Shown: positions 32,177 to 42,384, counted from the first letter of the stretch. The stretch: 64,000 nt of DNA from Prochlorococcus sp. AG-347-M23 (GCA_003278855.1 QCCU01000005.1:36453-100452), one strand, 5' to 3'. Program-made: numbers and translations. The notes: generated by a model from the letters alone, not told the origin.

Positions 32177-33290
32177 GTAGTTCTAAATAGAAAATATTTT
32201 TCTTCTTAAGATTTTTTGATTTCTCAGTATTATCAATCGAGTTTTTTTCCAGCAAACTCAAATCTCCCCCAATTTGTTTCGCTAATTTCCTCGCCAAAAA
32301 AAGTCCCACACCAGTGCCATCCTTCTTTTTAGCGGCAGATCCTCTAAAACCTTTTTCAAAGATTTTCTCGTTTTCATTTTTGGTTATTTTTTTACCATCA
32401 TCAAATATACAAAGTCCATTACTCGTAATTACTAATCCAATTTCAGCATCTTTTTGGGCATATTTAAAAGCATTTTCTAATAAATTGGCCACAATTTCAG
32501 CAATTACAGCATATTTTGCCTTTAAAGGCGAAATAGTCCAATCTGGCCAAAGACAAGGTTCAGTCCAATCTCTATTCTCCAAGTCTGCATTAGCTTTACC
32601 TCTTTCTAATATTGGCCTCAATAAACTTTGAACAGTTATTACCTTTTTATTATCTAAATTTGGTGGTAATAATAATCTTTCCTCTCCAATTTCCAGAGGA
32701 AGTTGAATAGGTGAATTTAGTTGCGCAAAAGAATCCATATATTGATTAATTTGTTTTTGCTCTATTATCATTCGTTCGACTATTTCAATAGAATCATCAT
32801 CTGAACCAAGTCGTTTTATCAGTAATTTTGCATATGTCCTAATAGCGGCCAATGGATTCCTTAATTGATGGATTATGACATTGACCTGATTTTTTAAATA
32901 ATTGATTTCTTCATTTTTATTTTGACGTTCTAATTCGATAGAGACGCATTTAGCTAAAGATATCGAAAGCGCTTTTAATCTAGAATCAAGAGATACTGGC
33001 CAATTTCCCCCTTTCAAATCAGTTTCTACCCTAAGGACACCAAGTAGAATATCGTTTTCTTGAAGCGGGTACCATCTTCTGTTAGGCGATGAAACCTTTA
33101 GAGAAGGATCATCTTCTATTGATGTAAGTAGCCTATCAATTTGTGGCCATTGACCAATCATTTCAAAGGATGCTTTAGTTCCTTGCTTAGCTGAAGCAAG
33201 ATACATTACCAAATTAGTCACGCCCATTGAACAACCAAAACTTTCTAGCTGTTTACTAATTAATTCTTCAAATTTTTTTGAAAGATTCAT
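32154..33290 (-). CDS. Sensor histidine kinase, Hik2 / chloroplast sensor kinase-like
   Basis: H-box VIHQLRNPLAAIRTYAKLLIKRL, N-box NLLENAFKYA, G-box GTGVGLFLARKLAKQIGGDLSL; GAF-like N-terminus. Confidence 0.85.
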   Translation of the reverse strand: MNLSKKFEELISKQLESFGCSMGVTNLVMYLASAKQGTKASFEMIGQWPQIDRLLTSIEDDPSLKVSSPNRRWYPLQENDILLGVLRVETDLKGGNWPVSLDSRLKALSISLAKCVSIELERQNKNEEINYLKNQVNVIIHQLRNPLAAIRTYAKLLIKRLGSDDDSIEIVERMIIEQKQINQYMDSFAQLNSPIQLPLEIGEERLLLPPNLDNKKVITVQSLLRPILERGKANADLENRDWTEPCLWPDWTISPLKAKYAVIAEIVANLLENAFKYAQKDAEIGLVITSNGLCIFDDGKKITKNENEKIFEKGFRGSAAKKKDGTGVGLFLARKLAKQIGGDLSLLEKNSIDNTEKSKNLKKKNIFYLELPIKELHA

Positions 33291-33370
33291 AACTAATGAA
33301 ATTTTGAGAAATTAAAAAAAAAACTTGAAAAGGGGCTTGTAAAATATGAAAAAAGTATTAAGATATATAA

Positions 33371-33512
33371 AGAGGTCTGACTTTAGCCAGCCTTAAATAT
33401 GAATATTTAATCATATTTTAAGCTACATCAGGGGTTGATGGGTCCTCTATGTAATTTGAAGTGAATTTAAAATCACATATATAAGATTAGTAAAAAAAAA
33501 TAAGACTAATCT
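33371..33512 (+). ncRNA. Candidate structured RNA leader (or sRNA) upstream of the DUF3155-type gene
   Basis: Nested complementary segments: AGAGG(33371)/CCTCT(33444), CTGA(33377)/TCAG(33428), TAG(33384)/CTA(33423), CTTAAATATGA(33392)/TCATATTTTAAG(33411). Second stem AGATTAGT(33484)/ACTAATCT(33505). Confidence 0.5.
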
Positions 33513-33539
33513 CAATAATAATTTCAGGAGTACCAATCA

Positions 33540-33908
33540 ATGTCAAAAAAAAGAAAAAGAATCAGCAGAAGAAGATTGGCTGGCCAAAGAGTAATGGCAC
33601 ATGTACCTATTTATCATATCGAAACAGGCAAACATAAACCAGTTACAGCAGCAAGAAGATTCATAGCTGAAAATGGTCTCTCTGCGCCTTCAGTTTTCAA
33701 CGTCAGAAGAAATGAACACACTACCGATAGATTTTTTTGGGGTGAAAAAGGGTTATTCAGCGCCCAATATGCTGAAGAAAATCATTTTCTATTTCCATCA
33801 CTAAAAGTTGTAGTTGAAGGAATTGGTGAAGAAAAAATATTTGAGGGTCTAGAACTTACTGCAGATGATTGGGAAGAGATTGAAGAATATGAATATGCTT
33901 TTGTTTAA
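33540..33908 (+). CDS. DUF3155-type conserved cyanobacterial protein with very basic N-terminus
   Basis: MSKKRKRISRRRLAGQRVMAHVPIYHIETGKHKPVTAARRFI...; strong Shine-Dalgarno CAGGAG upstream. Family name from memory. Confidence 0.8.
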   Translation: MSKKRKRISRRRLAGQRVMAHVPIYHIETGKHKPVTAARRFIAENGLSAPSVFNVRRNEHTTDRFFWGEKGLFSAQYAEENHFLFPSLKVVVEGIGEEKIFEGLELTADDWEEIEEYEYAFV

Positions 33909-34522
33909 AAAATATTACTTATATTTGAACTTATAAAATTAATTAAATTTGAATCAATTTGATGAAATCCATCAAATTCTAATAATTCACAAAATTTAGA
34001 AGACTTACTCTTTACCTTTTCATAAATACTTCTAGAAGCATCAATAGGTACAACGTCATCAAATAAACCATGACTAATAATCAATGGCGAGAATTTTTCT
34101 CCGGGGTACCAGTTGGGGTGAGGATAACCACTACAAGCAACAATTAATCCAAAATTTAGCTTAAATCCTGCATCAATTGCCATTGCCGCCCCCTGAGAGA
34201 AACCCAACAAAATTGTTTTTCTTAATGGAATCTGATCAGTATCAAATTTTTTTAATGTAACTAAAAGTTTATTTACTTCAACCTCAGCTCCATTCCAATC
34301 ATGTGGGTATAATCCATACCACTGTCTTCCCTGACCGCTTGGGTGTAATCCAGGAGCCCTCAAAGAAATCACCTCAAAATCAAGATTTATTTTTTCAGTC
34401 ATCTCCTTTCCAAAGGTCAAAAGGTCATCTGAATCAGCTCCCCAACCATGCATCAAAATAATTCGGTGAGTTGCAGTTTGAGAGCTAATCGAGACAAATT
34501 CATGATTGATAGCATATTTCAT
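33905..34522 (-). CDS. Phospholipase/carboxylesterase-like alpha/beta hydrolase
   Basis: RIILMHGWGADSDDL, LLGFSQGAAMAIDAG (GxSxG), SHGLFDDVVPID. Confidence 0.88.
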   Translation of the reverse strand: MKYAINHEFVSISSQTATHRIILMHGWGADSDDLLTFGKEMTEKINLDFEVISLRAPGLHPSGQGRQWYGLYPHDWNGAEVEVNKLLVTLKKFDTDQIPLRKTILLGFSQGAAMAIDAGFKLNFGLIVACSGYPHPNWYPGEKFSPLIISHGLFDDVVPIDASRSIYEKVKSKSSKFCELLEFDGFHQIDSNLINFISSNISNIF

Positions 34523-34555
34523 GTTTATATTCTTAAGTAAGTAAACTTTCCCATA

Positions 34556-36109
34556 ATGTCTCCATTAGCTTTAGTTAGTGTCTCTGATAAAAAAAATATA
34601 ATCCCATTTTGTAGGGAATTGGTAGAGCAATTTAATTATAAAATTCTATCAAGTGGAGGAACTGCCAAACATCTTATGGAGGCAAAAATTCCAGTTATTA
34701 AAGTTGCTGATTTTACAAATTCTCCAGAAATTCTTGGAGGAAGAGTTAAAACTTTACATCCGAAAATACACGGGGGGATATTAGCTAAAAGAACTGATGA
34801 GGGTCATAAAAAAGATATAGAAGCTAACAATCTTGAGTTAATTGACTTAGTAGTTGTAAATTTATATCCTTTTAAAAAAACTATAGATCAGGGAGCTAAA
34901 TGGGAAGATGCTATTGAAAATATCGATATCGGAGGGCCATCTATGATTCGTTCTGCAGCAAAAAATCACAAAGATGTTTCCGTTTTAGTAGATCCTAGTC
35001 AGTATCAAAATTTTCTTGAAGAAAGTAAAAAAGGTGAATTAAAAGACTCATATAAAGCAAAATTAGCCCTTGAAGCTTTTCAACACACAGCAGACTATGA
35101 TACTGCAATATCTAATTGGATAAGCAAAGAAAAAGATTTACAATCTTCAAAATATATTGAATCTTATCCACTAATCAAAACCTTAAGATATGGGGAGAAT
35201 CCACATCAAAAAGCTTTCTGGTATGGTTTAAGTAACATTGGATGGAACTCAGCAGAACAATTACAAGGAAAAGACTTAAGTTATAACAATCTATTAGATC
35301 TAGAGGCGGCACTTTCAACAGTTTTAGAATTTGGCTACAAAGAAAAAGATGAACTTACAACCGACATGTTTGCCTCTGTTATTTTAAAACACAATAATCC
35401 TTGTGGTGCCTCTATAAGTAATTCAGCTTCCAAAGCATTTTTGAATGCTTTGGAATGCGACTCTGTTAGTGCATTTGGAGGGATAGTTGCTTTTAATTCA
35501 AACGTTGATTGTGAGACTGCAATGCAACTAAAAGATATTTTCTTAGAGTGTGTCGTCGCTCCATCTTTTGAAGAGGAAGCTTTAGAAATTTTAAAAGTTA
35601 AAAAGAATTTAAGAATTTTAAAGTTTTCAAAAGATCAACTTCCAAAAAAGAATCAAAATTCTACTAAATCAATAATGGGGGGATTACTAGTTCAAGATAC
35701 TGACGATAGTGAAGAAAAAACTGAAAATTGGATTTCAGTAACTAATAAAAATCCGAGTAATCAAATTAACCTAGATCTAAATTTTGCATGGAAAATTTGT
35801 AAACACGTAAAATCCAATGCCATTGTCATTGCAAAAGACCAAAAAACTATTGGCATTGGAGCTGGACAAATGAATAGAGTTGGAGCAGCAAAAATTGCAT
35901 TTAAAGCAGCTGGAAGGTTATGTTCTGATGCTGTCTTGGCCAGCGATGGTTTTTTCCCATTTGCAGATACTGTAGAACTAGCAAATGAACATGGAATAAA
36001 AGCTATTATTCAACCCGGAGGAAGTCTAAGAGACCAAGAAAGTATTGATATGTGTAATTCAAAAGGAATCTCAATGGTATTTACCCAAAAAAGACACTTT
36101 TTACATTAA
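34556..36109 (+). CDS. purH: Bifunctional AICAR formyltransferase/IMP cyclohydrolase
   Basis: LSSGGTAKHL, GGRVKTLHPKIHGGILA, DIGGPSMIRSAAKN, LRYGENPHQKA, KHNNPCGAS. Confidence 0.97.
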   Translation: MSPLALVSVSDKKNIIPFCRELVEQFNYKILSSGGTAKHLMEAKIPVIKVADFTNSPEILGGRVKTLHPKIHGGILAKRTDEGHKKDIEANNLELIDLVVVNLYPFKKTIDQGAKWEDAIENIDIGGPSMIRSAAKNHKDVSVLVDPSQYQNFLEESKKGELKDSYKAKLALEAFQHTADYDTAISNWISKEKDLQSSKYIESYPLIKTLRYGENPHQKAFWYGLSNIGWNSAEQLQGKDLSYNNLLDLEAALSTVLEFGYKEKDELTTDMFASVILKHNNPCGASISNSASKAFLNALECDSVSAFGGIVAFNSNVDCETAMQLKDIFLECVVAPSFEEEALEILKVKKNLRILKFSKDQLPKKNQNSTKSIMGGLLVQDTDDSEEKTENWISVTNKNPSNQINLDLNFAWKICKHVKSNAIVIAKDQKTIGIGAGQMNRVGAAKIAFKAAGRLCSDAVLASDGFFPFADTVELANEHGIKAIIQPGGSLRDQESIDMCNSKGISMVFTQKRHFLH

Positions 36110-36110
36110 A

Positions 36111-36671
36111 TTATGTTGATTTTGGATAATATGTAATCTTGTTAGTTTTTCTGAATAAAGATAGCCTACCTGGACCTGCACATAGAAAGTAGAGAGAAAT
36201 AGCCCCGTAAATGAAAGACAATTCGAAAGCATAATTATGACCTTCAACCACTGCCAGAGGAAAACCTTCCAATCCAGTATCTAGGAGATGAAAATAAACA
36301 GCAAATGCCATTGTGGAAAATAAACCAAGAGAAGAAAGTCTCGCAAAAATTCCCAGAGCCAATCCTACTGGGCATACTAATTGAGTAATTGCTGCTCCAA
36401 AAGTCCAAATAACAGGGTCACCTGGCAAAAATGGGAAGTACTTACCAACTACAAACTCAGCAAAACCCTGCGGATCCTGAAGTTTCTCTAGGCCATGATG
36501 AATCATCAAAGCACAAAAACCTATCCTTAACACAAAAATCGATAGTTCTCCAAGGATATTCACTTCAGATCCTGAGGATGAATTAGCAACTACAACTTCA
36601 ACCTTTTGAGGCGCTTTAGTTCTATTCATACTTGCAGTTTGAACCTGATTAGTTTGTGCTTTGTCTTCCAT
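36111..36671 (-). CDS. DoxX family membrane protein
   Basis: VLRIGFCALMIHHGLEKLQDPQGFAEFVV and four predicted TM helices. Confidence 0.82.
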   Translation of the reverse strand: MEDKAQTNQVQTASMNRTKAPQKVEVVVANSSSGSEVNILGELSIFVLRIGFCALMIHHGLEKLQDPQGFAEFVVGKYFPFLPGDPVIWTFGAAITQLVCPVGLALGIFARLSSLGLFSTMAFAVYFHLLDTGLEGFPLAVVEGHNYAFELSFIYGAISLYFLCAGPGRLSLFRKTNKITYYPKST

Positions 36672-36774
36672 ACTTCATAAATTTTTTAATATTCTAGTTA
36701 ATAAAGTAGATCTTTTGGAATTATCTGACTAATAAATTAAAAAAACTAAGCAAATATATAACTGATTAACCAAT

Positions 36775-37971
36775 TCAGGAAGCAATATCAATTAACTTTT
36801 CAATAACATCTGCAACAACCTTATCAGGAGTGGATGCACCTGAGGTAATTCCAACATTAATTTTTCCACTAGGTAGAAAATTATTTTTAAGTTCTAATTC
36901 TGATCCAAGTGGTTTATGAAATATTGAGTTTTCTTTAACTGATATCCTCTCTGGTGTATCAATATGAAAAGAAGAAATATTTTTATTAATTGCTATTTCT
37001 TGTAGATGAGTAGTATTGGAAGAATTGAAGCCACCAATAACTACTAAAATATCAAGGTCTTCATCCACCAAAGAGAACATTGCATCTTGCCTTTCTTCAG
37101 TTGCATCACAAATAGTATTAAAAGCTAAAAAGTGACTATTTAAGTTTTCTGGTCCAAATTTTTTTAACATCGTTCTTTCAAAAACCTTTCCAATTTCCTC
37201 AGTCTCGCTCTTAAGCATAGTTGTCTGATTTGCAACTCCCACTCTATCTAAATCTTTATCAGGATCAAATCCATTAGAACAAGCTTTAGCAAATTTATTC
37301 ATAAATTCATTTCTATTGCCTCTCCCTAAAATATATTCAGAAACGTAGTTCGCTTCTTCTAGATCAAGTACAACTAAATATTTACCTGCGAATGAACTTG
37401 TAGCGAGAGTCTCTTCATGTTTAAATTTTCCGTGAATAATAGATGTGAAAACATGTTTTTTATGTTTTTCAACTGTATGCCAAACTTTAGAGACCCATGG
37501 ACAAGTTGTATCAATGATATGACAACCTTTCTCATGCAAAAGTTTCATTTCTTGAACAGTAGCTCCGAAAGCAGGGAGTATAACAACATCCCCATTAGAA
37601 ACTAAAGAAAAATCTTTAATTCCATTTTTAGCTGAGATGAATTTTACATTCATTTTTCTTAAATGATCATTAACCGAGGGATTATGAATTATTTCGTTTG
37701 TTATCCAAATATTCTCATTTGGGTAATGTCTTCTAGTTTCATAAGCCATTGCAACAGCTCTTTCAACTCCCCAACAGAAACCGAAGGCTTGGGCCAACTT
37801 GATATTTAGTCTGCCTTTAGTGTAAGTAAAATCATTATCTCTAATAGAACTTATCAAATCACTTTGGTAAGCTTCTTCTAACGCTTGAGCTCTTTTTGTT
37901 GGAGAATCGAAACCCCTTCTATTGTATCTATCAGAATGATGAAGGGATCTTCTAAAAGCTTGAGTATCCAT
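36775..37971 (-). CDS. ispH: 4-hydroxy-3-methylbut-2-enyl diphosphate reductase
   Basis: [58 protein letters not shown]. Confidence 0.96.
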   Translation of the reverse strand: MDTQAFRRSLHHSDRYNRRGFDSPTKRAQALEEAYQSDLISSIRDNDFTYTKGRLNIKLAQAFGFCWGVERAVAMAYETRRHYPNENIWITNEIIHNPSVNDHLRKMNVKFISAKNGIKDFSLVSNGDVVILPAFGATVQEMKLLHEKGCHIIDTTCPWVSKVWHTVEKHKKHVFTSIIHGKFKHEETLATSSFAGKYLVVLDLEEANYVSEYILGRGNRNEFMNKFAKACSNGFDPDKDLDRVGVANQTTMLKSETEEIGKVFERTMLKKFGPENLNSHFLAFNTICDATEERQDAMFSLVDEDLDILVVIGGFNSSNTTHLQEIAINKNISSFHIDTPERISVKENSIFHKPLGSELELKNNFLPSGKINVGITSGASTPDKVVADVIEKLIDIAS

Positions 37972-38005
37972 TTTCTTATATTACAACGTTTTAAATAATT
38001 TTTCG

Positions 38006-38040
38006 CAAAAAAAAAGAAACCTGACATAAGTCAGGTTTCT
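38006..38040 (-). terminator. Rho-independent terminator downstream of amt
   Basis: Minus strand AGAAACCTGAC-TTAT-GTCAGGTTTCT (11-bp perfect stem) followed by a T run. Confidence 0.92.
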
Positions 38041-38060
38041 TAAATCAATTTTAAGTTAGA

Positions 38061-39521
38061 TTATTTAGCAGATGCAAAGTCTGGATATGCTTCCATTCCA
38101 TGCTCTCCTATATCTAAGCCTTGAGTCTCTTCCTCTTCAGATACTCGGATTCCACCGAATAATCCTCCAATTACAGACCAGGCAATCCAGCAAGTAACTA
38201 GTGTCCAAATAGCATAAGCTGCGGCACCAAGAGCTTGAACTAAAAGAAGGGTAATACCTCCACCATTGAACAATCCCATACCTGCTCCATCACCTTGTAC
38301 AGCTGTACCCCAAAGACCGATAACTACAGTACCCCATACGCCACAAACTCCGTGAACAGAGAATGCACCTACAGGATCATCGATCTCAGCGGCATCAAGT
38401 GCTGCAACAGAAAATACAACTATAATTCCCCCTACTAGTCCTGCGAACCAGGCTCCAGCGAGAGTCATATCACCACAACCAGCAGTGATACTAACCAAAC
38501 CAGCAAGGATTCCGTTAATTATCATTGTAAGATCAGGCTTACCAGAAGTTAATGTTGAAACAATAGTTGCACCAATAGCACCAGCTGCTGCTGCCAAAGT
38601 AGTTGTTACAGCAACATATGGAACCCATTGATCCATAGCAAGTTGAGAACCGGGGTTAAAACCATACCAACCTATCCATAGAACTAATGCACCTAAAGTA
38701 GCTATAGCCATGTTGTGTCCTGGCATAGCCTGTGGTTTCCCATCAGAGTATTTGCCAATTCTTGGTCCAAGAAGCATAGCTCCTACAAGACCCGCCCATG
38801 CTCCAACTGAGTGAACAATTGAAGAACCAGCAAAGTCTACAAAACCTAAAGAATCAAGCCAACCACCATTCCATTTCCAGCTACCAGCAATTGGATATAT
38901 AAATGCAGTTAATACGACAGCAAAAACAACAAATTCTCCAAATTTAACTCTTTCAGCAACAAGACCGGATACGATAGTTGCCGCAGTTCCTGCGAATGCA
39001 GACTGGAACAAGAAATCAACTGTTGGGACTAATCCAGCATCAGTTACCATATCTGCAGTAACTGTTGGATCAAAAAATAAGCCTCCAAAATAAAGCCATC
39101 CGTCAGCAACACTACCTCCGTACATTAATGAATAGCCGATAAACCAATAAGAGGTTACAGCCAAAGCAAATACGAACAGGTTTTTAGCAAGGATGTTTAC
39201 CGCGTTCTTAGAACGACACATACCTGCCTCAACCATAGCGAAACCAGCGTTCATAAAGATCACTAAAATAGTAGCGATCAAAAGCCATAAATTGTTAGCA
39301 AGAAAAGCTGCATTCAACTCAGGTAAATCAGCTGCGTGAGCTGAAAGATTAAAAATACCTAAACCAAACAAAGCTAAAGGAACAGTCGCAAGCCACAACA
39401 TTGAGCGGTTTGAACTAAATCCTCGAATACTCCTCAAAAGGAGCATAGGTCCATTAACAAGACTTGCATCTTGAAGTTTGGACCTAGAGCGCCTTTGAGG
39501 CGTTTGCAAAGCAGTGGTCAT
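38061..39521 (-). CDS. amt: Ammonium transporter
   Basis: AMT/Rh motifs: FMNAGFAMVEAGMCRSKNAVNILAKN, DFAGSSIVHSVGAWAGLVGAMLLGPRIGKY, DDPVGAFSVHGVCGVWGTVVIGLWG. Confidence 0.97.
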   Translation of the reverse strand: MTTALQTPQRRSRSKLQDASLVNGPMLLLRSIRGFSSNRSMLWLATVPLALFGLGIFNLSAHAADLPELNAAFLANNLWLLIATILVIFMNAGFAMVEAGMCRSKNAVNILAKNLFVFALAVTSYWFIGYSLMYGGSVADGWLYFGGLFFDPTVTADMVTDAGLVPTVDFLFQSAFAGTAATIVSGLVAERVKFGEFVVFAVVLTAFIYPIAGSWKWNGGWLDSLGFVDFAGSSIVHSVGAWAGLVGAMLLGPRIGKYSDGKPQAMPGHNMAIATLGALVLWIGWYGFNPGSQLAMDQWVPYVAVTTTLAAAAGAIGATIVSTLTSGKPDLTMIINGILAGLVSITAGCGDMTLAGAWFAGLVGGIIVVFSVAALDAAEIDDPVGAFSVHGVCGVWGTVVIGLWGTAVQGDGAGMGLFNGGGITLLLVQALGAAAYAIWTLVTCWIAWSVIGGLFGGIRVSEEEETQGLDIGEHGMEAYPDFASAK

Positions 39522-39604
39522 AAAAAAAAATTAGATCTGCAAAAAAACAGTTTGTGCTGTTTCCTTTCATATTTAATTTTGCTCAAAAAACTTATTAGTG
39601 TCTA

Positions 39605-39618
39605 GTAGTCGTTGTTAC
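39605..39618 (-). promoter_or_regulatory. Predicted NtcA binding site upstream of amt
   Basis: GTA-gtcgttgt-TAC exact match to GTAN8TAC, about 84 bp upstream of the amt start codon. Confidence 0.7.
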
Positions 39619-39701
39619 CAATTTTATAGTTGCACCCTAAAACTATATCTGTTAAATTTAAAAATTTTTTTTTTAGAAGTTTCAAATTATCAAGATTTTA
39701 T

Positions 39702-40442
39702 TTATTTCAAAGGTTTAATTCCTCTCCATGATACGTGGTCTTTATGAAATTCAAAGGAACAAGGAATCGTTATCATTCCTGCAGATAAAGATTCTCTAAA
39801 AAGATTGCCGTATAAGGGATCTGCCTCATCTCCAGGAGCAAAAAAACAAGCGTCTTTTCTTGTAATGCAAAGTACTAATACACTTTTACTTGCAGGAATT
39901 AATTCCTTTAATTCTATGAGGTGTTTTTGGCCTCTTTTCGTTACTGTATCAGGGAATAGAGCAACATTTTCTTTAATCCAAGTCGTATTTTTAACCTCTA
40001 TGTAAATGTTACGTTTATCAGGATTTGAAGATTTTGGAGTTAAAAAAAAGTCGATTCTGCTTTTTTTTTCTTTTCCATAAGGAACTTCAGATTTAATTGT
40101 CTCTATTTCTCCTATTATCTCATCAAGCAAATTTTTCTCAATAACCTTTTTAATTAACTTGTTTGCAAATAAAGTATTAATACCTACCCAAACCTCCTCA
40201 TTTTTTGCATTAAAAACACATATCTGTTCCCAAGTAAAAGGTAATTTTCTTTTTAGAGAAGTGGAAACACTTATTCTTACTTTTGCTCCCTCACTCAAAA
40301 GTCCCTTCATTGGGCCAGTGTTAGCACAATGCGCAGTTACTACCTCTCCACTCTCTAATTCAATATCTGCAAGAAACCTTTTATACCTCTTAATTAAAAC
40401 CCCTTCAATTAATGGATCAAAATCAATTAACCGATCATTCAT
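39702..40442 (-). CDS. sfsA: Sugar fermentation stimulation protein homolog
   Basis: [50 protein letters not shown]. Confidence 0.94.
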   Translation of the reverse strand: MNDRLIDFDPLIEGVLIKRYKRFLADIELESGEVVTAHCANTGPMKGLLSEGAKVRISVSTSLKRKLPFTWEQICVFNAKNEEVWVGINTLFANKLIKKVIEKNLLDEIIGEIETIKSEVPYGKEKKSRIDFFLTPKSSNPDKRNIYIEVKNTTWIKENVALFPDTVTKRGQKHLIELKELIPASKSVLVLCITRKDACFFAPGDEADPLYGNLFRESLSAGMITIPCSFEFHKDHVSWRGIKPLK

Positions 40443-40473
40443 AAATATGTCGTTAGTTAGAAATCAAATATAA

Positions 40474-42096
40474 TTGAAACTTAAACTTATTGAAAAATTT
40501 AAACGATTCCAAATGGATTCATTTTTAAAAAATAATGTTTTCTCAATTTCGTTTGGTACTAGTTTAAGTAAATTAGCTGGATGTATAAGACAAATATTTA
40601 TAGCTGCTGCTTTTGGGGTTGGTGTAACGTACGACGCGTTTAATTATGCATATATAATTCCTGGTTTTTTGCTAATAATCATTGGGGGTATTAATGGTCC
40701 CTTGCATAACGCAGTCGTTGCAGTTTTAACTCCGCTTAACAAAAAAAATGGAGGCATTGTTTTAACTCAAGTAAGCATAAAACTTTCAATATTATTAATA
40801 GTTTTAGCCATATTGATTTACTCGAATTCCAGTTTATTAATTGATTTATTGGCCCCGAATTTAAGTTACGAAGCAAAATCTATTGCCACTTACCAATTAC
40901 AAATACTTACACCTTGCATCCCTTTATCCGGCTTCATAGGTTTAAGCTTTGGCGCCTTAAACTCCCAAAGAAAATTCTTTTTATCAAGTATAAGTCCTGC
41001 AATAACTAGCGTAACTATTATTTTTTTTATTTTATTTGGTTGGATTTTCAACCAAGAAAATACATCTTCCAATATCTTTACTTACGCGGGATTACTGGCA
41101 TTTGCAACTTTGACAGGAACTTTAATTCAGTTTGTTGTTCAAATTTGGGAAATAAATAAAATTGGCCTCTTGAGATTAGAGTCAACCTTCAATTTATTTA
41201 AAGATGAAGAGAGGAGAATTTTCAAACTAATTATTCCAGCATCTATCTCATCAGGTTTAAGTCAAATTAATGTTTTTATCGATATGTTTTTTGCTTCAAG
41301 TTTTCAAGGCGCAGCATCTGGACTAGCTTACGGAAACTTTCTTATACAGGCCCCCTTAGGCATATTATCTAACTCCTTGATTCTGCCATTACTTCCAAAA
41401 TTTTCCAAACTAAGAAGTGATAAAGACAAAAGAGGTCTCCAAAAAAAATTGATATCTGGGGTAGAGTACTGTTTCTTGACAGCTATTTTTTTAACCGGAT
41501 TTTTCATAACATTCAATAATCAAATCGTACAATTAGTTTTTCAAAGAGGATCATTTGATTATTCAGCAACTTTAAAAGTAAAAAATATATTAATTGCTTA
41601 TGCAGTTGGCATACCCTTTTATCTCTATAAAGATTTATTAGTAAGAACTTACTATTCAATAGAAAAAACAAACTTCCCTTTTAAGTCTTCATTTGCAGGG
41701 ATAATATTTAATATTTTTTTTGATTGGTTTTTAATTGGTGCCCCAATTAAGAATTTTGGGAATCTATCTCCATATAATTTTGGAGTTGTGGGAATAATTT
41801 TATCTTCAGTAATAGTCAACCTTATAGTTTGTATTTTGCTTTCTTTTAATCTGCGAAATGAAGATATCCATTTACCTAACTTGGATTTATTGAGGAAAAT
41901 TAGCCTCATGTCATTAGCAGCATTTATAGACAGCACACTTTGTTTTACTATTCTCCAAACAACGAATAACTTCAATTCAAATCTCGCAGAATTTTTGTTA
42001 TTAATTTTTGGAACTCTAACTTTTTTTGTGATTTATTTTTTACTTACAAAATGCTTGAAAGTAAATAAATTTAAAGTTTCAAAAAAAGAGATTTAG
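40474..42096 (+). CDS. murJ: Lipid II flippase MurJ/MviN (TTG start)
   Basis: FGTSLSKLAGCIRQIFIAAAFGVGVTYDAFNYAYIIPGFL; ~14 TM; LVRTYYSIEKTNFPFKSS. Confidence 0.93.
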   Translation: MKLKLIEKFKRFQMDSFLKNNVFSISFGTSLSKLAGCIRQIFIAAAFGVGVTYDAFNYAYIIPGFLLIIIGGINGPLHNAVVAVLTPLNKKNGGIVLTQVSIKLSILLIVLAILIYSNSSLLIDLLAPNLSYEAKSIATYQLQILTPCIPLSGFIGLSFGALNSQRKFFLSSISPAITSVTIIFFILFGWIFNQENTSSNIFTYAGLLAFATLTGTLIQFVVQIWEINKIGLLRLESTFNLFKDEERRIFKLIIPASISSGLSQINVFIDMFFASSFQGAASGLAYGNFLIQAPLGILSNSLILPLLPKFSKLRSDKDKRGLQKKLISGVEYCFLTAIFLTGFFITFNNQIVQLVFQRGSFDYSATLKVKNILIAYAVGIPFYLYKDLLVRTYYSIEKTNFPFKSSFAGIIFNIFFDWFLIGAPIKNFGNLSPYNFGVVGIILSSVIVNLIVCILLSFNLRNEDIHLPNLDLLRKISLMSLAAFIDSTLCFTILQTTNNFNSNLAEFLLLIFGTLTFFVIYFLLTKCLKVNKFKVSKKEI

Positions 42097-42099
42097 TTT

Positions 42100-42384
42100 T
42101 TAAAAAAAACTTTCCAAAATCTCTTCTAATTCTAGAATTTGTGAGTTAGTGATTAAATTAATTAGTGGAATACTATTAACACCATCTCCTACTTTTACAT
42201 TTATTGCTTTCAGACTTAATTTTGCAGCCTCTAATGAGCCTTGATCCTTATTGCTGATACATTCAATAGCAAGATGCCTAGCTAGGCCAGCGTCTCCAAG
42301 ATACAAATTCCACTTTTCTATTTTTATAAAAACCTTTTCGGAAATAACATTTTCTAGATCACTTATACTTATCTGAGATTCCAT
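42100..42384 (-). CDS. Conserved cyanobacterial small protein (DUF3181-like)
   Basis: ORF of 94 aa: LENVISEKVFIKIEKWNLYLGDAGLARHLAIECISN; family assignment from memory. Confidence 0.65.
   Translation of the reverse strand: MESQISISDLENVISEKVFIKIEKWNLYLGDAGLARHLAIECISNKDQGSLEAAKLSLKAINVKVGDGVNSIPLINLITNSQILELEEILESFF

Noticed and set aside
32314-32631. 105-aa plus ORF antisense to the histidine kinase
   Set aside because: Antisense shadow of a well-supported kinase CDS; no independent start context or domain.
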